In this document: positions 33,512-45,500 of the stretch, one piece after another | How positions within the stretch are numbered: position 1 is the first letter of the stretch | How the letters are laid out: each line of letters begins with the position of its first letter | Source of the DNA: Eublepharis macularius | Taxonomy: Eukaryota; Chordata; Lepidosauria; Squamata; Eublepharidae | Reading direction: 5' to 3' | Length of the DNA: 64,000 bases | Assembly (NCBI RefSeq): GCF_028583425.1 | Contig: NC_072791.1 | Coordinates: 191,370,311 to 191,434,310 of the forward strand | Notes under the pieces: generated by a model | What the model saw: the letters and a program-made list of their open reading frames with translations, nothing else | Told to the model about the DNA's origin: nothing | Database searches by the model: none | Made by a program: the position numbers and the translations under genes

Positions 33512-36500
33512 AAAGAGAACTTTTCACCTAAACTTTCCCAGGTAGAGAACCTTTGATGCTCATTCAAAAGGCCCTGGAAGGGGTGGGGTATGTGTGAGGG
33601 AACTGTGATAGATTACAAAAAGGACATGAGAAGAATGGAATCTGAAACTACTGGCTCTAATGCCAGGAGTACCAGAGCCACAATGTCTTGACTGAGGCTT
33701 TGGTCCACAAACTCCTTTTTAGATAGCAACCATTACTGAAGTTCATGTGAAATCTATAGCCAAACTAGGAAAAGTAACTTATTGAGATAATTCCATGGAA
33801 AATAGTTTGTGTCACCTCACCTGCAAGTAACTTCTTGCCTTCTGAAAATGTCGTGTCTCATACAATGTAGTGTTTTTATTTCTTCTATTAATTTTTTTTT
33901 AATTGAACACCAGTTTAAATAAAACAAACAAATTTAAATATCGGCATCAGTGAATTTTTGGAGAAGTGAACAGAAAAATATAATTAAAACTTTTTATTTG
34001 TAATAATGACATTAGACCAGAATATAAATATCATTGAATTGCTTCCACCAGTGTCTCTTAGAAATTTTGGGCAACCATCTTTATATGGCAATACACTAAT
34101 AGTGCAATCCTAAGCAAAGTTACTCCAGTCTAACCCCATTGAAATCAATAGGCGTAGACTGGAGTAACTCTGTTTAGGATTACACTGTAAATGCACCTAA
34201 TTTGGGTGTTTGACCTAATTATTATATGTCTGATATAAAGGTGAGATCACGTCTGTACGGCATGGATAGTATCCTTGACTGTATTGCAATTACGTCTGGT
34301 ATTCATAGTTGTTAGCAATGGAAACAGAATGTTGTTTCAACAGTAGATGAGAAGAAGATAAAGCAAAAAGCCCTCCTCTTCTTTTCTTTTAGGGCAGTTG
34401 TTTTCGTGGGTCAGTGATTCAAGGTCCAGTGCTCTACTAGGAGTCCTTACTGATTCAAGTGAGATTATTATGTAACCTTTTGGGAAGAAGAATTTAGCAC
34501 TTAGAAAGTAAAATAACTCTAAAGATGCTACGGGAGGGGGGGAGGAGAGACTCTGGCCATTTCCACACACGTTGAATAATGCACTTTCAATGCACTTTCG
34601 CAATCCTTTGGAAGTGGATTTTTTGTTCCACACATGGAAAATCAGTTTCAAATGTTCACTAAAGAGTATTGAAAGTGGATTATCCAACATGTGTGGAAGC
34701 AGCCTCTATCTGGTCAGGTAGGCACCCTTTTCACACTCCCCCCACCCCCACCAGTGCCAATGTGTCTTACTACTGATAATGTATAGGATCTTCTTAGTGC
34801 AACTGGTATAGAGATTTTTCCCCACATTGAGTGCAGGGGTCTCCATGAAGGCACCTGCCATATGTGTACTATTACCAGCCTCTAACCAAGAAATGGCCCC
34901 AAAGACCTTTGTGAAACTATGTGAAATTAAAAAACACTGTGGCCAGGGGAGTGGAAGAGGTAAAAAGCCCCAAGGAATCAGAAAGTGTTCTTTTTTACAG
35001 TCCAATGGCCAGAAAGGCTGTTCATGTGTCTACAAGCATTCTTGCTGATCCAGAATGACTACTTATGCTCTTAAAATACGAAAATATGCCAAAGTAGTAG
35101 GATTGCTTGGAGACCTGTGGCAAAAAGTGTCCAAGTGAGCTGTATAGGGGCACATCAATAAGAACTAGGTAATATAAAAGATCTCTATCTGATGTCGAAG
35201 GCAAGAGGTAGTCAGGGCCGGCCCGCCCATTGAGGTCAGTGAGGCCACCGCCTCAGGGCGCTAAGACATCAGAGCGATGCCAGCCTGGGGGCAGGGGCGC
35301 ATGCCGTGGAGCTGCTGCCGGCGCCACCAGCCAGGAGCGCGTGCTGGCGGCAGCAGCGTGGGGCAGCTGAGTGGGTAGCCTCCCGTTCAGTTGCTCTGCG
35401 GGCCAGGCGCAGCCAGCAGTCAGGGTGGCTGGCTGCGCCTGGCCCACAGAGCAACTGAACGGGAGGGCTGGAAGGCCCCCTGTGCGCGCGCCAGCCCCTG
35501 CGTGATGATGTCACACACAGTGATGTCATCACGCAGGTTGGTGTGTGTGTGTGCGCACGCACGCTCATACAGAGGCAGCATTAAGCTGCCTCAGGTGCCG
35601 GCGATGCTGGAGCCGGCCCTGGAGGTAGTAATGCTGCTAAGCAAGTAAGCTTTTAAATTCATGGAAGTAAATGAGAGGAACAACTTCACAGACTTCATGT
35701 TTGCATGTTAGGCAGCAGTGAGACACAAGAACAGGGCTAGTAAAAATGCGCTGCCTTACTTCTGAGCTGTTGTAGCCTAATTCTCTTTGACTAATGTTCT
35801 GTTCCCTGAACACAGCACTACCATTCAGGATATTTATGGATTCTAGATTTTTTAACACTGAAACATTTCCCCCCATCTCTCTTCATATCTGATCAGACTG
35901 TTGACCATTCATTTGGTCACACCCTATATGCCAGACTTAATCTTGGCTCAATAAGCTAGTCAGAATACTGCATTAGACTGCATTTGTATTATTTGTCCAA
36001 AGACTGCATTTATATTATTTATTTTATACATTTTTGAGTTACTTTAGATTGCCTTGTATCACGGCGTGATTGACATACAAATATAAAAACACACATTAAA
36101 AATGAAAAAAAAAATCTACTAAAACAATAAAAGCATAAGTAGCCGCAAGGGGGCTACACTCCCTTCCCAAACCCCACAGAAAGTCTCTGTTAATACAACT
36201 ACAGAAATATAAATAAATAAATGTACCAACCTTCTTTGCTAATGATGGTCACATCAACCAATTTACATTTTTCAGCGCATTCTTCCTGTGACGGATCATT
36301 AGAAGCTAAATAACATTCTACACAGGTCCTGTGAAAAACGATGCAATGGCTCATCAATCTCAGTTATGAGGCCATGGGAACAAAGAGACTACATATGCAG
36401 CCTTCATCTATAAGAAGTACATTACATAGGATCTGGTGGAGGGCAGTCAATGAACAATAATGTTACATGAATTGCATTTAAAAAGCAGAATATATGTCTC

Positions 36501-39500
36501 ATGGTACAGATTATCTGTGCTCTTTCTGTCCCTCCAAGCTCCCATTAGATATTAAACAAATGCATGGCAACATCATACATGAATGTGGTTATGTGAACAC
36601 AACATCAGTTTCTAATGTACATTATATTTTTTGTGTTATTAAGAGGTTTATACAGAAAACTTTAAGAAGACAGAAGATGACTACAATGGAATACATTTCT
36701 TCCACACTTGATTGTACCCACAGAAAGTGATCATAAGCTAGTCTTCTTAGATCTTACTCAGGTCTACTCAATGGAGCTTACTGTCAGTAAAGTATTCTTA
36801 GGATTATATTGATATTTTTTTCCACAGTTTGTTTGTTTGTTTTATTTATACCCTGTCCTTCCCACGAATGGGTGGCTTACAACACCCATAAAATACAGTA
36901 ATTTAATCATAAAACTATAAAATCAGTAACAATCTTAAAACAGTCATTAAAAGAGTCCAGGCACCTTATCCATAGACTACTTAAATAAACAGTCAGGAGT
37001 CTGTATATAGGCATACATATGGGCATAGCACATGGCCGAGAGCAGTCCCAGAAAAAGTGGTGGTCTTTGGTGGAAGACACTCGTTGGCCCTCAGCCAAAG
37101 GCCCAGCGGAACATCTCCATTTGATAGGCCCTGCAGAATTGTAACAGGTCCCGCAGGGCCTGGATCTCCAGTGGGAGAGCGTTCCACCAGGCCAAGGTCA
37201 GGGCAGAAAAAGCCATGGCCCTGGTCGAGGCCAGATGGATGTCCTTCGGGCTGGCAATGCCTTGCAGGGGACATAATGGGAGAGGTGGTCTCGCAGGTAT
37301 GCATGTCCCAGTCCATGAAGGGCTTTAAACACCAAAGTTAACACCTTGAACTGGATCCGGAACTTCACTGGGAGCCAGTGCAGCTAGCACAGCACAGGAT
37401 GAATGTGTGCTCAAATTGGTGTTCCAGTAAGGATGTGTGCCGGTGTTCTGGACCAGCTGTAACTTCTGGGTCAGGCCCAATGGCAGCCCAGCATAGAGTC
37501 AGTTGCAGTAGTCTAGCTTGGAGGTGACTGTTGCACGGATTACTGTAGCCAGGTCCTGGGGTGAAAGATAGGGCGCCAGTTGTCTGGCTTGTCAAAGATG
37601 AAAAAAGGCAGACCTGGCAATGGTCATGACCTGGGTCTCCATTGAAAGTATGGCATCCAAGGTCAGGCCCAGGCTCCTCACCATCAATGAAGGTTTCAGT
37701 TGTACCTCATTGAGGGTTGGGAGCTGGGTCCCCAGCTCCATCACCCCACGACCCAGACACAGAACCTCCGTCTTCAGGGGATTCAATTTCAAGCGACTCT
37801 GACATAACATGCCATCACGACCTCAAGACCGTTGGACAAGGAATCTGGAGCGAGATCAGACTGGCCATCAGCAGATAGAGCTGGGTGTCATCCGTATACT
37901 GGTGGCAACCCAGCCCAAAGCTGCGAACTACCTGGGCGAAGGGGCGCATATAGATGTTAAATAGCATCAGGGAAAGAATTGTCCCCTGAAGGATGGCGCA
38001 TACCAAAGAATGGCAAGTGGACACATCTGTTCCCCGAGTGCCACCGTCCGTTCCCGATTGTGAAGGAAGGAGTTCAGCCATTGCAGGGCTTACCTACGAA
38101 TCCCCACGTCGGCGAGGCAGTAGGTCAGAAGATTGTGATCGACCATGTCAAATGCTGCTGTAAGATCTAAAAGTATCAGCAGTGCCGACCTTTCCCGATC
38201 CAGGGAAGGGGGTTAACTGCACCTCATTCTCATAGCTTCTGACCTATTTAGTATCAGCCTGGGGGCCTAATTTACCCAAGTATAACAGCAGTGGAATAAT
38301 GCCATAGTTTTTTTCAGGGGGCGTGTATGATTCTCTTAACAGATGTTGCTAATCTATTACATGTGTTGGAAAGTAAAAACATGTATGTTAAAATAAAATG
38401 AGATTGTTGATTAAGCATAATTTAACTCACTGAATGACTGGATGAATGACTAAGAGATCAAAAAAACAACGAAAACTCTGAATTACTCTAACACTCACGT
38501 AAGTTAATAGAAAGGTTCTAAATTATTCATCTGGGACAGAAGCCAGCTTAGGCTTCCTAGTGAAAAAAAAACCCAGTGACATTAATGTATGAAAGTTATT
38601 TTCATACCATATACCAGGAAAAAATGACTAATCAAACAATAACTTGTGCGGAAGTTCAAATTCAAGTAGAAGTCAAGCAGTTCAACTTCATCCTATGAGC
38701 AACTATTCCAGCAAATGTGTGTATGACTGTTTTACTCACAAAGCATCATTACCCGAGTTATGGTCTTGATACTGCAATCCGCAGTAGATGGTGACATAGA
38801 CCAGTTCTGTGAACATGCAAAGCAAGTGAGTTATGTTTGCTGTTTTGATTGTAAAATTGTCAGTTATCAATGACTTGGATTCCAGTGAAGAGTTTCCATG
38901 GAGACAAGGATTTCTACATGCTGATCTCAACTTTCTCACTTCCTCCTTTCCACTGCAGCCCAAAATGCTCTCTGAAATGCTGTTCTGTTATAGAAATGGG
39001 CTTGGCTTGCGAAACTCCCATCATTTTGTAATTGACTCTTATGGCGGCCATTTTGTGTGTTGTCCTACCTTCCTTGGAGGCCATTTTATGGTTACAGCCA
39101 CTGCTCTTTCACAAAATTCCAAAGCTACTGTCAGGATTACAAGATATGTATATGGGGCATTTTGAACACTCAGAAAATATTATATAAATGGTAAACACTT
39201 AAATTAGCATTAGTTTTCAACTTTCCTAGTATTATTTTTAATAAGGTTTATGTTTTATCATCTTTTTATCATATACATGTGATGCTGCTTTTTTACTTCC
39301 CATTGTACTATTATAGTAAAATATTATAACCTTTTTAAAACATTACTTTTTATATAACTAAAAAGTGTTATGAGCCTAACTTTAAAATTTGGGGGGGGGG
39401 GGAGTTCAATTATTGCAGTTGTTCTCATACTAACCCTGCTGCTTCAAATACTAAATACGTGGGAGATAATCTAGTCTCATAAAAATAATAATAAATGTTG

Positions 39501-42500
39501 TCAACCCAAAATATTCAATTTAAGAGATGAGAAAAGGAGGCATATGTATGGAATGTATCAATTATATGGCTTAATGTGTGAAATAATTATGGGAAAAGAT
39601 ATGGTAAGCATAGAAAATATGAGGGGAAAATACTCTTCAGGTTTTGATAAATCAAACTCAGTTCCTCTAAAATATTCCTAGGCCTTTAAACATGAGACAA
39701 AAAATATTTAAGTATATATGAGAATATCCATTTACCGTTTGGAACTACAAGGATCGACATAGGTAGTATATTTTTCACATGTGCTTCCAGAAATCCCAGG
39801 ATTCGAGCACACACATTTTCCACAAATACATTCACCTCTCCCACTGCAGATTGTGCCATCCTCAGAAATACAAGCTTCATTGTCAGTAGTACAGTTGCAG
39901 TATTCACCCGTCCAGCCACTGTGGCAGATACATTCGCTGCAGTCACAGTGTCCATTGCCTGAGGAAAGCCATGGAAGTTTATATATTATTTCTAACCTAG
40001 TCCAATCTAAGGCTTTGATGTCCCCTAATCCTTCTCTTGTACACCAGACTTCCAGATTGTTCTACTGTTACTTTTACCTCTGCAAACAATTATAAAATTA
40101 CTTGTCCAAGAAGCTATGTTATTTGTCAAAATCAAAACAGGAACAGTATCATGTATCAGGACCAATTAAAATCACAAAGCTATAAACTGGGTTTTGAATC
40201 TCACAAAACTCTCCCTTAGGATCAATGTTAAATAAAACGACAAAGTGTGAGAGAGGCAGGGTTGCCAATTCCAGCCTGGGAAACTCTTGGAGATTTGAGG
40301 ATAGTGCCTGTGAAGGGGGGAGTTTGGAGAGGGATTTCACCTAGAATTCGTGGCATTCTACAGAGCCTAATCTCCGAAGCTGCCCCCTCCCAACTGATCT
40401 CTGTATTCTGGAGATCAGCTGTTAAACTAGCAGAAATTCAGGCCCCACTTAGAGGCTGGCAACCCAAGAGGAAGGAGAGACAAAAAAGATAGTGTTGATA
40501 GACATATGATAGCTGTGCCATATGTTGCATTTTTAAGATGCTAAATCATAGATTTGAATAATTGCTTTTTTGAATATTTTCAAATTTAGAGAAGCCATTG
40601 TGTCACTGTTCCTCTGTGCCTTGTTCCTCTGTGCCTTAGCAACATGTGATCGTTGCTGCTGTGCATTAACCTACGCTTCACCACGTTAAGAACATAAATG
40701 GAACAGCATCAGTTTGATGCTGTTACCACGTTAAGACATAAACCACGTTAAGAACATAAATGGAACAGCATCAGTTTGCATCAGCTGGAATTCCAGGTTT
40801 TTTTTTTAATTTAGTTAAAAACCATTTGTTCATAATTTTTCTGTCTAAAATTTGAATTATATGAAATTATATGAAATTTGAAGTAAATGAAAAAGTACTG
40901 AAGCATTCAAAAGCAACATGGGAGAAATATTTTTTCTAGCATATCACACAGAATTTATTATGATTAATTTATGGAGTCCTTTCAATATTATTTTTGTGAA
41001 TAGGTCTTTGTAGGGCTCAGAGGTTACCCTGTTGCAGGGAGTCCATAAGATATGGCAATGTGGTCCATTCTAGGGTAAAGAGGGCAAGTATGTCAAGGGA
41101 TGGCTCAGATGAACTCCACAGTGAAAAGCAGGCAGACCATGGCGGTAGTAGGGGACTATGGCTTGTATCCTACCAATCCAGTCAGCAAAGTTTGAAGCCT
41201 GCTTCCAATCTAAGTAAACTTTCTCTGACAGAAGTGGGATACTAAATGTAGGCAGCTTGGCGGAATGTTGGACAAGTGACAGTTGAAAAGTCCATTGGAC
41301 AGCAGTCAGAGAGCCAAGCTGCAAGACTAGGATGACTACATTTCCCATCAAAACTTGAGGGAAGCTGACAAGTGTCCAACCTGTGCCTTTTGTCACTTGT
41401 AGTTCCGCTCCTAGAGGAAGAACTACTTCCTTAAGAAAAAGATTCCTTAGCCTGGAGAGAGTATTCAAACTGTCTTAGTGGTGGGATATAAGCCTATGTA
41501 TTCCTAGCAGCGAAAACCACTCTCTCAGCCAATGTTCCAAAGTCCTCCCCCGCCTTTTTTTGGTATGCTATCAAGTCGTTGCTGACTTTTGGTGACCTCA
41601 TACAGTTTTCAAGTCAAGAGACATTCAGAGGTGGTTTGCCATTGCTTGCCTCTGCACTGCAACCCCAGCCTTCCTTGGTGGTCTCCCATCCAAATTCTGA
41701 CCAAGGCTGACCTTGTTTAGGTTCCAAGATCTGTTGAGATTGGGCTACCTGGACCATACAAGTCAGGGCATCCAGGGCTTCGAGACCATTTTTACATCGA
41801 TTTTTGGGGGGGAAGCTAATTTTGAATTGATTTTTTCCTTGTGTATAATGTTTCAGTTTTATTTGTCCTGTCCATTCCCATTCACTTACAAACTACTTTT
41901 TGATAATTGAACATTCATCATTGTCAAACCACTCCTCCCTCACCTTTCTTTCCCTCTAATCTGGACTCTAATCTGGAGAACTGGGTTTGATTCTTCACTC
42001 CTCTGCTTGAAACTAGCCGGGTGACCTTGGGTAAGTCACAGCTTCTCGGAGCTTTCTCAGCCCCACCCACCTCACAGGGTGATGAGGATAATAATAATAC
42101 ACTTTGTAAACAGCTCTGAGTGGGCATTAAGTTGTCCTGAAGGGTGGTATATCAATAGAATGTTGTTGTTGTTGTTGTTACCGCTCCTCCTGGTTTTGTT
42201 TTATATCTTTTAAGAAAAAATAGTTGATTTCATATCTCTGTATTGACCTGCCATTGTAATAACAGATGTAGCAGGTTCTCTGGATACTCAGCTTTCTTGC
42301 TTTCTTTTTTTAAAGCTTTCTTCTTTTTTTAAAAGTAAGTCTCTAGCCCATTCCATTGTGGAGATCTGCCTCTTTCTTTATATTGCCACAAGGGAAGGAG
42401 CTATAGACTTGCCTTTTTAAAAAATGAAAGTTGGGAATTCAGAGAACCTGGTGCATCTGTTATTACAACAGTAGGTCAATATAGCAATTGTCATTGCTGT

Positions 42501-45500
42501 ATTGGCCTCTTTGTTATCTCTAAGAAATATGCGCTTTCACTTCTGAGTGACCTTGGGCCAAAGCTGCAGCTGTGTACTGAGATGTATCTTTTCACAGGTG
42601 GGAATGATTCCACTCTGTACTTTGTCTAGACTAAACTACTTTGTTCCCATGTAACTTTTTGGGTTTTCGCGCCTGAATGCAAAGGGTGGGAAAACATTCC
42701 CTATATCAGTAGTTCTATTGTTTGAATAATCACTTCTGCCAGCTTCTACCTATGAGTGCATACCTGAACTGAATAGATGTCTAAATAAAGTTTCTTCAAC
42801 CAATGCACCTGCCTGCTTGCTGTGAGGGACTTGGGGATCTAACTGCCAGGGACTGCCGCCCTAGGACTGACAGCAATATGAAAATGATGACTTTAAAAAA
42901 ATTGCAAAAGCCCTGGTGGCCTAGGGACATGTGGCCACATATGGTGCCCAAAAAAGTGTGTTTTGAAAAGCTCATTGCCATTTCTATTTCATTCTATTTA
43001 ATTTATATTATGTATAAATGCAGTATACACAATATATTTGGAGGGGGGGACAAATACCAGTAACCAAAATGGATGAACTGAAACCATTCACAGTGACAAC
43101 ATAGCAGGGTGGGGTATGAGATGAAACAGGACATAGTGGAAGATCGGCCATTTAACTCACAGAGGAAGTTTATGGAGAAGCTCATTGGTCTTCATCCTAA
43201 CAGAGGTTGGTTTGCCCCACCAGTGCCAGCCTGGATGGAGCTCTCGAGTTTGAAACATGGTGGTAGGGGTGGATACTCAGCTTTCTTTCTTTCTTTTTTT
43301 TAAAGCTTTCTTCTTCTTTTTTTAAAAGTAAGTCTCTAGCCCACTCCATTGTGGAGATATGCCTCTTTCTTTATATTGCCACAAGGGAAGGGAAATGGTG
43401 GAGTTGCTCCTGTTTTAGGCAAAGTTCATTTTTGATCTTTTTTAAAAAAATTCAGCCCTTATATCGATATAATGATATAAGCATATGAAAAAAATACAAA
43501 AGAGGGGGGGGGTGCTGTGATGTCACTGGTGATGATACCACTCATGATGACAGCACCCTCACTTGAAAATCCTGATTATTTAAAGCCATGTAGAACAAAC
43601 CAACTCCACAACTGTAAACATGCAGAGGGAGAGCAGACATGCGGAAGAATTGTACCCAAACTGATTCTACAGTTTGTGGATTGACTGCTAAGAAAATCAG
43701 GAATAAATGGAGTGTGTGGAAAGGACTGCAGACGTGTAGAGATGCTTATAAGTAGCAGAAAGAGGGAGAGGCTTTGAAAAGGAGATCTCGTGAAGTGCTT
43801 GAAGATAAAGAAGTGTTGTGTTTGTCAATTCCTTTCTTTCTGAAGCCTGGGGAGGCCTCCTAATCCACACAAACTATATTTTGAACTGCTATTTATGCTC
43901 TTTGACCTGCTTTTATCTTTAAAAACATAGATAAGGTGACCTACCTCCACAAATCAATCCTCTGAATCTCACACAAGAGAAATTGTCGCATTCACAGTAC
44001 GGTCCATAAATATGCCCATATGCCGATAGATGGCAAATGCACTGTCCACAATAGCAATCGCCTCTGCCACTACAAGAGCTCTGCTCTGGAGAACGTCTAC
44101 AGGGATCTGAACTCGGTGAGTCGTTTTCACCACATTTGCACTGCGGACCCATGTAACCAGGGTTGCAAGCACATATACCACACTCCAGAGATCCGCTCCC
44201 ATTGCACATGGAACTGTTCGCCTCAGCTTCCTTCTGACAATTGCAGCTGCATTCTGGCTGGATTTCAATTTCCACAGCTTCACTCAGGCCCACAGGCCTG
44301 ATTATGACATTCCTTTTACTTTCCTCACAAGCAGACAGACTTAATGTCACATTGAAAGTCACCTAAGAGGAGGAAATGCACAGTATCTGTATTTAATTAT
44401 TTGTCACTTTGGGCACGTGAACTGCAGAGAAGTCAGAATAAAAATTTAAAATCTAAACTAAAAAAAAAATCACAGCAAATTAAATCAGAGTGCTGCCCAG
44501 ATCAAGGACTATAAAGGTGGTTGTTTAACCACACAAAATGCACCCAGGAGACAAGAAGCATTGGTAACACCAAAGAGTGACATATGAGAGAGACCTGAGG
44601 GAGTTTCATAGTTTTAAAAATCATTGAATGAGCTATCCAGTGTGAAAGAAAGAAAAATTTTTTAAAGGAGGGACTATAATTTGGGAGTCAGAAATTATAT
44701 GTTGTATGTTCAAAACAATGCCAGCTCCGTCCAATGTCTGAGGATCCTCTGCTGGATGTCTGTGATTGGAATTCCAGTATCTATAAATAACAATGATTAG
44801 AATGGGAGTAAACCCATGGCCCATACTTTTTCTCTAAGGTGGAGACAGCATTTACCCTGGTAGGAGAAACATATAGGAAAGGTACATTTTCTCTACAAAA
44901 GAAATACTTCCCCTTTTCTTTGTTGGGACAATTTAATTTGGGGAAAGGGCATGGGAGGGAAACAGGGAGATCTCCCATTTCAGCAGAGACATTCCACCCT
45001 CTGCCCATTCTGCCAGCTGCTGCTTAGCTGGGCAGGAGAGGAAAAATGCCAGAGAAAATGGGAAGGGGTGATTGGCGGTATGCCAGTGCCATGACATCAC
45101 TTCCAGTGCATCCCAAAAGTGACATCATGGTGTTGGGCGATACTGTAGCATTAGCCAAACCTCTATGGTTTAATTACACCAGAAGTGACATCATGGCACT
45201 AGTGTGCCACCAGAAAGGTAAGTTCCTGCTCTCTGCCATGATCTCCCACTGGTTGCCAGCCCTTAATGGGCAACCCTAGAGAGAAAAGTTAATCCTTTCC
45301 TTATCCAGTGCTATGATCCTAATCCAAACTGGCTCCCTTGCTGTTTAGAGAAGGTTAAAGAGCCAGAAGATCCAATCTACAATGCTTGCTCTATTTTTGC
45401 CTTAAGTTCTCTAGCTGTGGAAAAATGGGGATTGTGCAGATAGTTCCACAAGTGGGAACTGTTGTAGCATGTGAAAGTAAAACAAGGTAGAGAGCATTCC

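Larger units (their letters stand above)
32825..36230 (-). other. ITGB6: ITGB6 intron with a CpG-rich hAT element
   Basis: GT-AG intron of 3406 bases. It holds a GA microsatellite, two palindromic miniature elements near 34100 and 34555, and a 409-bp hAT element at 35213. The stretches 32825-33470, 33510-34095 and 35630-36230 show nothing recognisable. Confidence 0.85.
39959..43944 (-). other. ITGB6: ITGB6 intron with 5S-type SINE, Sauria SINE and a repeated block
   Basis: GT-AG intron of 3986 bases. It holds elements at 40257, 41250, 41545, 41950 and 42241, plus a second copy of part of the last at 43271. The stretch 42760-43270 is unassigned; it has an AATAAA near 42783. Confidence 0.85.

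Noticed and set aside
41945-42010. tRNA genes suggested by A- and B-box-like words
   Set aside because: All such heads in the window continue into SINE bodies and tails; none folds as a complete tRNA.
44106-44118. Integrin-binding RGD motif as a ligand signal in the I-EGF2 exon
   Set aside because: GRGDC is a conserved structural loop of the beta-6 stalk, also present in human.
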